A program made the translations under genes and the position numbers. From assembly GCF_048066115.1 (NCBI RefSeq), contig NZ_JBLTYX010000003.1:398475-462474 (forward strand): 64,000 nucleotides of DNA, given 5' to 3'. Each line of letters opens with the position of its first letter. The stretch's first letter is position 1. Below are positions 46,510-54,335 of this stretch, in pieces. Origin of the DNA: Niveispirillum sp048066115. Its GTDB lineage: Bacteria > Pseudomonadota > Alphaproteobacteria > Azospirillales > Azospirillaceae. The notes under the pieces were generated by a model. The model was not told the origin of the DNA. It did not search any database and saw nothing but the letters and a program-made list of their open reading frames with translations.

Positions 46510-47784
46510 ATGCGTGATCCCAATTCACCCCCCTCGACCCTTCCTGATGCCGCCGACGATGACAGTCTGGCCCGCGACCTGTCGCGCCATCGCTGGCTGG
46601 CCGGATCGTTCCTGGCCCTGGCGGCGGGCGGCTGGGCGGCCAGCCATGCGCCCTTCATGCCGCCGGGTGTGGCCCCGGCGCTCAGGGCGGTGGCGGAGGC
46701 CGGGATGGTGGGCGGGCTGGCCGACTGGTTCGCGGTGACGGCCCTGTTCCGCCGGCCGCTGGGCCTGCCCATCCCGCACACCGCCCTGGTGCCGCACAAT
46801 CGCGACCGTATCGCCGACGGCATCGCCGCCTATATCGATCGGGAATTCCTGGAACCCGCCATGCTGGTCGAACAGGTGCGGCGCATGGATCCGGCCGCGC
46901 GCATCGCCCGGCTGCTGGCCGACCCGGCCGACCGCGACAAGCTGGTCGATCTGGTGGCCGGCATGCTGCCCGGCCTCCTGTCCCAGCAGGGGGAGGCGCC
47001 ATTGGCCCAGGCGCTGGGCCGGGCGCTGGCCGCCGGCCTGTCCCAGGCCGACCTGCGTCCCGCGTTGGCCGGTGCCGCCCGGCATTTCGTGGAAAGCGAC
47101 GCCATGGAACTGCTGGTACGGGAGATGGTGGACCGGCTGATCCACCTGTTCCACGGCCAGCGCAGCTTCGTGGAGGCGGCGGTGGCCGACAAGTCGCGTT
47201 GGTGGATGCCGTCCTCCATGGACAAGTCCCTGGCCGAAACCATCAACGAGGCCATCCTGGGCCATCTCTGGGACCTGCGCAGCCCGCACGCCCCGGCGGG
47301 GCGGGAATTGCGCGACTGGCTGCGCGCCCTGCCGGACGAGATCAAGGAGGGAAGCGAGCTGGCCCAGCGCCTGCTGGAGGCGGTGCGGCAGTTCGCGGGC
47401 CCGACGGCGATGGGGCCGCTGCTGAACGACCTGCTGTCGGGCCTGCGCGACGCGGCCCTGGCCGACCTGGACCGGCCGGACGGGCATATCAGGGGGGCGC
47501 TGCACGGCGTGGCGGAATCCCTGGCCGGCGCCATGCAGGAGGCACCGGTCCGCGACCGGCTGAACCAGGCGGTGGAACAGGCCTTCGTCGGGGCCCTGCC
47601 GCGCTGGCGCCAGGCCATCCGCGATTTCGTGGCCCGCACCCTGAAGGCCCAGGATGTGGGCGAGTTCACCCACCGCCTGGAACTGCGCGTGGGCCGCGAC
47701 CTGCAATATATTAGGATCAACGGCACCCTGCTGGGTGCCGCCATCGGCGGCGTTCTCTATGCGCTGAACAGCTGGATCGGCTGA
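46510..47784 (+). CDS. DUF445 family membrane-anchored protein
   Basis: About 424 residues. Short N-terminal hydrophobic segment (WLAGSFLALAAGGWAASHAPF), then the family signature GMVGGLADWFAVTALFRRPLGLPIPHTALVP and a long helical body, closing with a C-terminal membrane helix (YIRINGTLLGAAIGGVLYALNSWIG). This matches DUF445/YjiN proteins of unknown function, thought to sit in the inner membrane. ATG 46510 is preceded by AGGA at 7-base spacing and is preferred to the overlapping GTG at 46504. A structured repeat starts immediately at the stop codon. Confidence 0.9.
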   Translation: MRDPNSPPSTLPDAADDDSLARDLSRHRWLAGSFLALAAGGWAASHAPFMPPGVAPALRAVAEAGMVGGLADWFAVTALFRRPLGLPIPHTALVPHNRDRIADGIAAYIDREFLEPAMLVEQVRRMDPAARIARLLADPADRDKLVDLVAGMLPGLLSQQGEAPLAQALGRALAAGLSQADLRPALAGAARHFVESDAMELLVREMVDRLIHLFHGQRSFVEAAVADKSRWWMPSSMDKSLAETINEAILGHLWDLRSPHAPAGRELRDWLRALPDEIKEGSELAQRLLEAVRQFAGPTAMGPLLNDLLSGLRDAALADLDRPDGHIRGALHGVAESLAGAMQEAPVRDRLNQAVEQAFVGALPRWRQAIRDFVARTLKAQDVGEFTHRLELRVGRDLQYIRINGTLLGAAIGGVLYALNSWIG

Positions 47785-47923
47785 TACCAACGGTCGAAAT
47801 ATTCGACCGTTGGTACGGCGGCGACTGCCGCCGCGCGGCACGTGCCGCGTAAGCCAAGCCCACGGATGTGGGCGCCGGCGACTGAGGGGCCTGAATGATT
47901 GGCCGAAGGGCAATCATTCAGGC
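47785..47923 (+). repeat. structured intergenic element, copy 4 (most complete)
   Basis: Outer hairpin with 14-bp perfect arms TACCAACGGTCGAA / TTCGACCGTTGGTA, helix B CGGCGGC-GACT-GCCGCCG, helix C CGCGGC-ACGT-GCCGCG, linker TAAGCCAAGCC, helix D CCAC-GGAT-GTGG, tail GGCGACTGAGGGG, and a closing hairpin GCCTGAATGATTG / CAATCATTCAGGC. It begins on the base after the DUF445 gene stop. Confidence 0.9.
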
Positions 47924-47969
47924 CGACTGTATAACCCGTCAATGACACGGCAAACCAGCAGCTCCGGGT

Positions 47970-48845
47970 CTATTCTTCATAGACCAGCCGGCGCTCGCGG
48001 TAGCTGTCCTGCAGCCCGCTCCATCCGGCCAGATGGACGACGCAAATCTCCTGCATCGGCTTGGACATGACGGAGCAGACCTTGCCCGTGTTGGTGCTGC
48101 GGGCCACCCCGCCGGCATTGCAGTGGAAATTGTAGAGCGGGTCCAGCACCGTGGCCAGGCCATGGCGGGCAATGACGCCGTTGAAGGCTGTCTGCTCGGC
48201 GAAATGGATGAATTCCCGGTTGACCATTTGGATGCGCGGCGCCACCTCCAGCACCTCCTGCCACCACAGGTCCCAGAAGGGAGATCGGGCGGGAAGGGCG
48301 AACAGGCCGGAGGAGAAGAAGGTGCGGTTGGCGATGGCCTCGGCCAGGACGATGTCATAGCCGCCATGGACCCAGTTGCGTTGCACCTCCAGGTTCTTGT
48401 CGGCGCTGATGATCGTCGATTCGTAGTAATGCGAGATCAGGGGCGCGGCGACCACGCGGCGGGGCGAATAGGTCAGCGCCTGGGTGATGACCGGCAGCAG
48501 CCGGTCATCCTGCACCCAGATGTCGCAATCCAGGTAGAGCAGGTGCTCGTAGCCGGTGACGATCCTGGGGAACAGCGGCCGGATGAACTGGCAGAAGGTG
48601 TATGGCTTCTGCGCCACGATCTGGCGCAGCGGCCCGTCGAAGGCATCATGGCCGATCGGGACATAGGTGACGCCGTGGCTGCGGATGAACTCCACATGTT
48701 CCGGCGCCATGCCGGGTGAAATGCAGAACTTGTCCATCGCCTGCAGCGACGGCGCATTCCTCGCGATGGAGAGCAGCAGGTTCTTCAGATGGAAGAAATA
48801 GCCGTCGTCGCAGGCCAGGATGAGGGCGATTTCCTTGTCAGACAC
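47970..48845 (-). CDS. glycosyltransferase family 8-like protein
   Basis: A 291-residue GT-A fold enzyme. EIALILACDDGYFFHLKNLLLSI is the nucleotide-sugar strand of GT8 proteins, HLLYLDCDIWV contains the metal-binding DxD (DCD), and NFHCNAGG plus VVHLAGWSG form the C-terminal acceptor-side and His motifs. It should transfer a sugar (glucose or galactose in relatives) to an unknown glycan. The start is GTG at 48845, since GGAGG lies just upstream; an overlapping ATG is out of frame and the longer frame is Arg/Cys-rich. No other glycan gene adjoins it. Confidence 0.85.
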   Translation of the reverse strand: MSDKEIALILACDDGYFFHLKNLLLSIARNAPSLQAMDKFCISPGMAPEHVEFIRSHGVTYVPIGHDAFDGPLRQIVAQKPYTFCQFIRPLFPRIVTGYEHLLYLDCDIWVQDDRLLPVITQALTYSPRRVVAAPLISHYYESTIISADKNLEVQRNWVHGGYDIVLAEAIANRTFFSSGLFALPARSPFWDLWWQEVLEVAPRIQMVNREFIHFAEQTAFNGVIARHGLATVLDPLYNFHCNAGGVARSTNTGKVCSVMSKPMQEICVVHLAGWSGLQDSYRERRLVYEE

Positions 48846-48896
48846 CCATCCTCCGATCCGGCCCGCTGCCCAATGGCCGGAGATGGTACGGAATCC

Positions 48897-48937
48897 GGGG
48901 GTGCGGCTGCAACCGGTTCGGTGACGGCCGCACCCCC
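48897..48937. terminator. 11-bp hairpin after the periplasmic protein gene
   Basis: GGGGGTGCGGC / GCCGCACCCCC with a 19-base loop between two minus-strand genes. There is no T-tract, so it may be a terminator, an attenuator or an mRNA-stabilising structure. Confidence 0.45.
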
Positions 48938-48945
48938 GCACATGA

Positions 48946-49653
48946 TCACGGCTGCGGGGCGAAGACCGACAGGGTGACGCGGGCATTCGTCACCAGCTTC
49001 TGCTGCACACCCGGCAACGCGTCGGCCATGGGGGCGGACTCCATCGCCGCCTTGGAGCGGAAGGCGCTGGTGACCGCCACAGCCGCCCGTGCCTCCTCCT
49101 CGGAGAAGCTGATGTCGCCCACGCGATAGGCGCGGCCGGGGAAGGCGGCGCTCAGGCGCTTCAACTCGGCATTCACCTGGGTATAGATGCGGTCGCGCAG
49201 GCCCGCGCGGGTCGCTTCCGTCTCTTCCAGGGTGGGATCGAAGGTGATGTTGCCGACGCGCACCTGCTGTCCCGGCTTGCTGGCCTTCTTGGCGCGGTCG
49301 CCCAGGGCCGCCAGCTGACCTTCCGGCAGGCGGGCCTGCAATTGCGCCTGCCAGCGCTCCAGCCCGGCGCTGTCGCTCTGCGGGTTCATGGCCACGATGC
49401 GCCAGTCCGCCTTATCGGCGATGCCGGCCACGGCCTTCAGCACATCGGTGCGGACGGTGCCGCCATTGCCGTTGCCGGCCATATCGACCACCAGGGTGAC
49501 CAGCGCCGTCTCCGTCTTCACCCAATCCTCGACGGACAGGTTCAGCGACACGGTGTCGGTGACAGGGGGCGGGGCAATGGTCTGGGCCGATACGGCGGGA
49601 ACCGCGGCGGCCAGCAGGCCGGCAAGGGCAAAGGGAACCAACGACCGGCGCAT
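48946..49653 (-). CDS. periplasmic protein, possibly SIMPL/DUF541-like
   Basis: A 235-residue protein with a good signal peptide (LVPFALAGLLAAAVPAVSAQ). The mature part has a beta strand start (TVSLNLSVEDWVKTETALVTLVVDMA), a Gly/Asn loop, then alternating helices and strands ending NARVTLSVFAPQP, which recalls SIMPL-domain proteins but lacks a motif strong enough to be sure. Single gene on the minus strand. Confidence 0.65.
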   Translation of the reverse strand: MRRSLVPFALAGLLAAAVPAVSAQTIAPPPVTDTVSLNLSVEDWVKTETALVTLVVDMAGNGNGGTVRTDVLKAVAGIADKADWRIVAMNPQSDSAGLERWQAQLQARLPEGQLAALGDRAKKASKPGQQVRVGNITFDPTLEETEATRAGLRDRIYTQVNAELKRLSAAFPGRAYRVGDISFSEEEARAAVAVTSAFRSKAAMESAPMADALPGVQQKLVTNARVTLSVFAPQP

Positions 49654-49744
49654 CTTGTTTCTCCACTTCCTTCAAACGGGTAACGCCCCGCCCGCATCCT
49701 AACCCACGGGTTGCGGCCGAATTGCGACGAGATTGAGGAAAGGA

Positions 49745-50413
49745 TCAGAAATCCAGATCGGCGTAATGCTTGGGCGGCGGCAGGCCCGGCTGATGGTCGG
49801 CCAGGATGGGGCGGAAGCTGGGCCGGCTTTTCACGCGGGCATAGAAATTCTTGGCTTCCGGATGATCATCCCAGGGCACGTCGCCCAGATAGTCGATGGA
49901 TGACAGCTGGGCGGCGGCGGCGATGTCGGCCCAGCTGAACTGGTCGCCGGCCAGCCACGTGCGCCGTTCGCAGAGCCAGCCGATATAGTCCAGATGGTAA
50001 TGGATATTGGCCAGGCCGGCGCGGATCGACTGTGCCTGCGGCGTGCCCTGGCCGGAGAAGCGCTTGAACAGCTTTTCCCCCACCAGCAGGTCGGTGACCT
50101 CCGCCTTGAACTTCACGTCGAACCAGCCGACCAGCCGCCGCACCTCGGCGCGCAGGGCCACCTCGCTGCCCAGCAGCGTGGCGGTGGGGTAGGCGTCCTC
50201 CAGATATTCGCAGATCGCCCCCTGCTCGGCGATGGCGGTGCCATCGTCCTCCACCAGCACGGGCACCTCGCCGGCGGGGTTCATCAGCATGAACTCCTCC
50301 CGCCGCTCCCAGGGCTTTTCAACCACCAGGTCGAAATCCAGGCGTTTTTCGGCCAGCGCCACCCGCACCTTGCGCGAGAAGGGGGAGAGGGGATGGTGAA
50401 AAAGGGTCCGCAT
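49745..50413 (-). CDS. glutathione S-transferase family protein
   Basis: A 222-residue two-domain GST. The N-terminal thioredoxin fold has the entry site PLSPFSRKVRVAL (a Ser where Cys/Ser acts), the cis-Pro loop NPAGEVPVL and the glutathione gamma-glutamyl contact EQGAICEYL; the all-helical domain carries LAGDQFSWADIAAAAQL with the N-capping box. It is a general detoxification fold; the substrate is unknown. The start at 50413 (MRTLFHHPLSPF) fits the family; the frame stays open 23 codons further. Confidence 0.93.
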   Translation of the reverse strand: MRTLFHHPLSPFSRKVRVALAEKRLDFDLVVEKPWERREEFMLMNPAGEVPVLVEDDGTAIAEQGAICEYLEDAYPTATLLGSEVALRAEVRRLVGWFDVKFKAEVTDLLVGEKLFKRFSGQGTPQAQSIRAGLANIHYHLDYIGWLCERRTWLAGDQFSWADIAAAAQLSSIDYLGDVPWDDHPEAKNFYARVKSRPSFRPILADHQPGLPPPKHYADLDF

Positions 50414-50655
50414 GCGCCGTTCCGATCCGCCGCCGCCGTTCCGCCGGCCAAACCAAAGCTGTGCCACAGGCCAAGGGGGCATGACAAGGGGAAGCCGTTG
50501 GGGGAAGCCGTCGGGGGAAGCCGCCGACTTGCCGGGCCCAGGCTCTTGTGATCATGGGGAAAATCGATGGTCATATGCCCGATGTCACATGCGCCGCATG
50601 GACAGGGGCCGCCGCCAATGCGATATCCGGAGGCTGGAGATCAGCAGGGAAGTGG

Positions 50656-51126
50656 ATGATGGCGGGTGAAGTGAGCGTGCGGACGGTCGTGGCCACCGAC
50701 CGGACCGAATGGCGGGCGCTATGGGACGCCTATTGCACCTTCTACAAGGTGCAGGTGCCGGAACGGGTGACCGAAACGCTCTGGTGCCGCATCCTGGACC
50801 CCGTCTCCCCTGTCAATGGTCTGGTGGCTGTCGATGCCCAGGACCGGTTGCTGGGACTTTGCCATTATGTGCTGCACCCCCATACCTGGTCGGCGCAACT
50901 GCTCTGCTATCTGGAGGATCTGTTCACGGCGGAGGCGGCGCGCGGCCAGGGCGTGGGGCGGGCCCTGATCAACCGGCTGGTCGGGATGGGCAGCGAGGCC
51001 GGTTGGGGACGCGTCTATTGGCATACCGAGACGGACAATGCCCGCGCCCGCATCCTCTATGACAAGGTGTCGGGCGGGGCCGATCCTTACGTGCGCTACA
51101 CGATCCGGCCGGGTGCGGGCGCTTAG
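50656..51126 (+). CDS. GNAT-family N-acetyltransferase
   Basis: A 156-residue acetyltransferase: LEDLFTAEAARGQGVGRALI is motif A (acetyl-CoA loop ARGQGVGRAL) and YWHTETDNARARILYDKV is motif B. It is close to the small GNAT proteins acting on free amino acids or polyamines, but the substrate is not visible. Two adjacent ATGs (50656, 50659) follow AGGGA at 5 and 8 bases. The TAG stop is immediately followed by a structured repeat element. Confidence 0.9.
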   Translation: MMAGEVSVRTVVATDRTEWRALWDAYCTFYKVQVPERVTETLWCRILDPVSPVNGLVAVDAQDRLLGLCHYVLHPHTWSAQLLCYLEDLFTAEAARGQGVGRALINRLVGMGSEAGWGRVYWHTETDNARARILYDKVSGGADPYVRYTIRPGAGA

Positions 51127-51227
51127 AGCGGTTTGCGGGTAACCGGAAACCGCTCCGGCGGCGACCGCCGCCGCGCCGCACGTGCGGCGTGAAGCCAAGC
51201 CGCGGATGCGGCGCCGGCGCCTGAGGA
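51127..51227 (+). repeat. structured intergenic element, copy 5
   Basis: Outer hairpin AGCGGTTT / AAACCGCT with an inner GGGTAACC, helix B CGGCGGC-GACC-GCCGCCG, helix C CGCCGC-ACGT-GCGGCG, linker TGAAGCCAAGCC, helix D GCCGC-GGAT-GCGGC, tail GGCGCCTGAGG. Starts at the base after the GNAT stop and runs to 13 bases before the convergent peptidase gene. Confidence 0.85.
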
Positions 51228-51239
51228 ACACGAAAAGCT

Positions 51240-52190
51240 TCAGCGCAGTGTCTTGAACCGCTCCGTGGCCTGGACCAGGGCGGTGCGCACGCCGGGTTCC
51301 ATGGCGCTGTGCCCGGCATCGGGTACCACGATATAGTCCGCCTCCGGCCAGGCGCGGTGCAATTCGTCGGCCGTGCGGATGGGGCAGACGATGTCGTATC
51401 GGCCCTGGATGATGACGGCGGGGATGTGCCGCACGTTGCGGATGTCACGCAGCAGCCTGTCTTCCGGGTCCAGGCCGTTATTGCGGAAATAATGCGCCTC
51501 GATCCGGGCCAGCCCCAGGGCGTGCGTATCCTCGCCCGAGGCGGAGACCAGTTCCGGGCTGGGCATCAGTGTGGAACAGGCCCCCTCATACATGCTCCAG
51601 ACCCGGGCTGCCGGCAGATGCACATTGGGGTCGGGATGGGTCAGCCGCTTCCAGTACGCCTCCAGCAGGTCGCCCCGCTCATCCGCCGGGATATAGGCGT
51701 TGAAATGGGCCCAGGCCTCCGGGAAGATCTGCTTCATGCCATAGAGGAACCAGTCGATCTCCGACCGGCGCATCAGGAAGATGCCGCGCAGGATCAGGCC
51801 GATCACCCGGTCGGGATGCGCCTCGGCATAGGCGATGGACAGGGTGGAACCCCAGGACCCGCCGAACACCATCCAGCGGTCGATGCCCAGATGGGCCCGC
51901 AGCACCTCCAGATCCCCCACCAGATGCGGAATGTCATTGTCGCGCAACTCGCCCAGCGGCGTGGACCGGCCGGCCCCGCGCTGGTCCAGGATGATGATGC
52001 GGTAGAAGGTGGGGTCGAAGAACCGGCGATGGGTGGGCGAGGCGCCGGCACCCGGCCCGCCATGCAGGAACAGCACCGGCACGCCATCGGGATTGCCGCT
52101 CTGTTCCCAATAGATCGTGTGCAGATCATCAACCTTCAGTCGGCCGGTCTGGAAAGGGTCGAGCGGGGAGAAGAGGTCGCCGCGGGGCAT
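51240..52190 (-). CDS. pip: proline iminopeptidase (S33)
   Basis: A 316-residue alpha/beta hydrolase releasing N-terminal proline from peptides. FLHGGPGAGA is the oxyanion-hole motif, IILDQRGAGRS the following strand, FGGSWGSTLS the nucleophile elbow, and IIQGRYDIVCP and PDAGHSAMEPG carry the catalytic Asp and His. The N-terminal half is very close in pattern to the well-studied Xanthomonas/Serratia enzymes and its length matches (about 315). Convergent with the GNAT gene. Confidence 0.95.
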   Translation of the reverse strand: MPRGDLFSPLDPFQTGRLKVDDLHTIYWEQSGNPDGVPVLFLHGGPGAGASPTHRRFFDPTFYRIIILDQRGAGRSTPLGELRDNDIPHLVGDLEVLRAHLGIDRWMVFGGSWGSTLSIAYAEAHPDRVIGLILRGIFLMRRSEIDWFLYGMKQIFPEAWAHFNAYIPADERGDLLEAYWKRLTHPDPNVHLPAARVWSMYEGACSTLMPSPELVSASGEDTHALGLARIEAHYFRNNGLDPEDRLLRDIRNVRHIPAVIIQGRYDIVCPIRTADELHRAWPEADYIVVPDAGHSAMEPGVRTALVQATERFKTLR

Positions 52191-52279
52191 GGATGCATCC
52201 GTTTGTTGTTATGGCGATTGTAGGCAAGCGATCGGCGCAACGCAAACCGTCCGCGCGGACAAGCCTGTGTCCGTCATGT

Positions 52280-52362
52280 TCGTTTCTGCTGATCGTTCCG
52301 ATCAGCGGCCTCGGTCGCCGCCGTATCAAATCCCCCTAAGCTAAACTTAAGGGGCTTTGATA
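52280..52362 (-). repeat. fragment of the structured intergenic element plus long palindrome
   Basis: Read on the minus strand: outer palindrome with 17-base arms (TATCAAAGCCCCTTAAG against CTTAGGGGGATTTGATA, two mismatches, 5-base centre at 52341-52345), then CGGCGGCGACCGAGGCCG as a degenerate helix B, then a small hairpin GCTGATCG-GAA-CGATCAGC. Helices C and D and the CCAAGCC linker are missing. It ends 12 bases before the truncated-haemoglobin start, so the palindrome could also act as an operator. Confidence 0.6.
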
Positions 52363-52374
52363 TAGAACAGGGCC

Positions 52375-52773
52375 ATGAATGACGCCGATCCCCCCTATCC
52401 CCGCATCGATGACACCAGTCTGGCCGCCCTGATCGTGGCATTCTACGCCAATGTCCGGCTGGACCCGCTGCTGGGTCCGGTCTTCCACGCCATGGTGGGG
52501 GAGGGGGATGATGAATGGGCGGCCCATCTGCGCCGGGTACATGATTTCTGGTCGTCGGTGACCATGGGTACCGGCCGCTATGGTGGCCGCCCCATGCAGG
52601 TCCATGCCGGCATTCCGGGGCTTGAGGCGGCACATTTCCAGCGCTGGCTGGCCTTGTTCGCCGAGACGGCCGATCGGCTGTTCACGCCCCAGGCATCCGC
52701 CTTCCTGCGCGACAAGGCCGAACGCATGGCCCAGGCGTTGCAGCAGGGCATCGCCATGGCACGATCGGGCTGA
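52375..52773 (+). CDS. group III truncated haemoglobin
   Basis: A 132-residue 2/2 globin. VAFYANVRLDPLLGPVFH contains the B-helix Tyr position and E-region His-like segment, MGTGRYGGRPMQVHAGIPGL carries the proximal-side region with HAGIPGL typical of group III (CtrHb type), and FQRWLALFAETADRLF is the G helix with the conserved Trp. It binds O2/NO-type ligands through haem; a role in nitric oxide or redox defence is inferred from the family. A long palindrome sits 12 bases upstream of the ATG. Confidence 0.92.
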   Translation: MNDADPPYPRIDDTSLAALIVAFYANVRLDPLLGPVFHAMVGEGDDEWAAHLRRVHDFWSSVTMGTGRYGGRPMQVHAGIPGLEAAHFQRWLALFAETADRLFTPQASAFLRDKAERMAQALQQGIAMARSG

Positions 52774-52825
52774 TCTATCCATCCACCCCCTTGCGCCCGG
52801 CCTTGAAGCATCCTATCTGCGCCCC

Positions 52826-53260
52826 ATGACCGACCGCTCCGCCCCTCCCTCCGACCAGCCGACCCCGCCCCCGCGCGGGCGCCTTGGCCAATGGTCGGAC
52901 CGGGTAAAGGCACTGCTGCTGCTGTCACTGCTGGCCATGGCCGGTGCGATGGCGGGGCTGGGTGGATCGGGTGGCGAGGCGGAACGGGTCCGTGACGGCC
53001 TGTCGGCTGGCGGCAGCCTGCGTGCCGCCCTGGCCGAGGCACCGGCCGTACTGTCACAGGGTGAGCGGGAACAGGCGAGACCCGATCTGTCCGGTGGTGA
53101 TGCGCCGGCCAAGGCCTTGCCGGACGCGGTGCCCGCGCTGCCGCCCTATCCGGTGGCGGTGGCGATTATTGCCGCCGGGCCGGCCGGCGATGTCCCCCAT
53201 CCCCGCGCGGGCCACGCCGCCCGCATGCCGACCGGCCCGCCGGCCGGGCTTTCCGCCTGA
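52826..53260 (+). CDS. hypothetical protein with one membrane helix
   Basis: A 144-residue frame beginning MTDRSAPPSDQPTPPP, with a Pro-rich N-terminus, one hydrophobic helix (about 29-47, ALLLLSLLAMAGAMAGLGG) and a low-complexity Ala/Pro/Gly C-terminal part. No family recognised. Supported by a charged/hydrophobic layout like single-pass proteins and by position after the globin gene; it could be a chance frame, as there is no strong ribosome site. Confidence 0.4.
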   Translation: MTDRSAPPSDQPTPPPRGRLGQWSDRVKALLLLSLLAMAGAMAGLGGSGGEAERVRDGLSAGGSLRAALAEAPAVLSQGEREQARPDLSGGDAPAKALPDAVPALPPYPVAVAIIAAGPAGDVPHPRAGHAARMPTGPPAGLSA

Positions 53261-53353
53261 TCCACCCTGATCGATAGATGCGCACAGGCTTTCCTGCGGC
53301 GGCCTGCCGGCCCTGCCGCCCGCCCTGTGCGCCTGGACGGAAAGCCCAATACG

Positions 53354-53515
53354 ATGAAAAAGTCCCTGCTTTTCTACATCGCCGCCCTGGCCGCCGCCGG
53401 CGGCGTGATGACCATCAGCCGCCAGTGGGGCGGCTTCATGCTGCTCGCCACCTTCATCCTCTGGTTCCTGCATTCGGTGTTCGCCAGCACGGATGGGACG
53501 GGGCGGCAGCTCTGA
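53354..53515 (+). CDS. small two-helix membrane protein
   Basis: A 53-residue protein: MKKSLLFYIAALAAAGGVMT, then a WGGFMLLATFILWFLHSVF second helix and a short polar tail. The basic start, two membrane spans and a strong intrinsic terminator 17 bases after the stop make it a believable small gene. No named family recognised; about nine in-frame codons upstream are possible but unneeded. Confidence 0.6.
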   Translation: MKKSLLFYIAALAAAGGVMTISRQWGGFMLLATFILWFLHSVFASTDGTGRQL

Positions 53516-53531
53516 TCTTGACCATGGAATC

Positions 53532-53561
53532 GGCCGCCGGTGTGATCCGGCGGCCTTTTTT
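53532..53561 (+). terminator. intrinsic terminator after the small membrane protein gene
   Basis: GGCCGCCGG / CCGGCGGCC with a TGTGAT loop and six T. Confidence 0.93.
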
Positions 53562-53622
53562 GTGGTTCGCCGATGGCCATCGGGTCGGATAGTCTCCCGA
53601 TATCGCTTCTTGGGGACCAACG

Positions 53623-53919
53623 ATGATGACTGCTCAGCCCGAGCCGATCCCCTGCCCCTTCACCTATGCCAATGGCCGCGCCTGCACGGGCCATATCGTG
53701 CGCGTGGAGGCATACAAGGCTGAGGCCCGCTGGGAGCGGGAGCCAGACGGGAACTGGGTGTTCTTCCTGGACTCTCCCATGCGCTATCACCTGTTCTGTT
53801 CGGAGAAGAACGGTCATGCCGGCTTCAACAAGCCGACACCGCCCGACATGAAATACTGGCCGGACGAGTTACCGGAACCATTGCGCGCCATGGTGAACGC
53901 CACCGGGATCAAGCCGTAG
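53623..53919 (+). CDS. small hypothetical protein, possible zinc ribbon
   Basis: A 98-residue soluble protein with Cys11, Cys21, Cys59 and nearby His residues (CPFTYANGRACTGHIV and YHLFCSEKNGH), an arrangement that could bind a metal. No family recognised. Tryptophans and a Pro-rich C-terminus (KPTPPDMKYWPDELPEPL) look protein-like. It is flanked by a terminator upstream and a convergent small gene 19 bp downstream. Confidence 0.65.
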   Translation: MMTAQPEPIPCPFTYANGRACTGHIVRVEAYKAEARWEREPDGNWVFFLDSPMRYHLFCSEKNGHAGFNKPTPPDMKYWPDELPEPLRAMVNATGIKP

Positions 53920-53938
53920 GGCAGGTCCGGCCCCGGGC

Positions 53939-54259
53939 CTACCCCATCCCCTCCATGTCCGCCCGGATGCTTTCGGCCAGCAGGTAGTCCGCCACCGGGC
54001 CCGGCGTGCAGCTTCGCCCCAGGTCGCCGCGCAGGCGCCGGCAGAGGATGGCCAGCTTGGCAGCCATATCTGCCGTGCCCTGCCCCGGTTTCTGCGCCAG
54101 CGCCCAAGTCAGCCGTTCCCGCTCGTCCAGGAACGCATCCCGTTCCTGGTCGCTCATCCGGCCTGTATCCTGGCGGTACATGGGCAGCAGCCGCGACAGC
54201 AGGTCGCCGGTGGCGGTTTGGGGGGTGATGGAACGGTCGCTTTGCCCGGCCATGGGCAT
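53939..54259 (-). CDS. small hypothetical protein, mostly helical
   Basis: A 106-residue protein of amphipathic helices (SDQERDAFLDERERLTWAL, DMAAKLAILCRRLRGDLG) with two Cys. No family recognised. It is convergent with the preceding 98-residue gene and divergent from the XRE regulator, which makes a regulatory or toxin-antitoxin-like partnership with the regulator conceivable but unsupported by any motif. Confidence 0.6.
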   Translation of the reverse strand: MPMAGQSDRSITPQTATGDLLSRLLPMYRQDTGRMSDQERDAFLDERERLTWALAQKPGQGTADMAAKLAILCRRLRGDLGRSCTPGPVADYLLAESIRADMEGMG

Positions 54260-54335
54260 ATCTCCATGCCGATGGTGGCACGTGGGAAATCAGCTTATAA
54301 TTCTGAAATCATGACAAGTTTCTGAGAATGAAACA

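Noticed and set aside
50488..50526. Three tandem GGGGAAGCCG-type repeats between the GST and GNAT genes
   Set aside because: Short, imperfect and only three units; no associated features, so a simple-sequence origin is enough.
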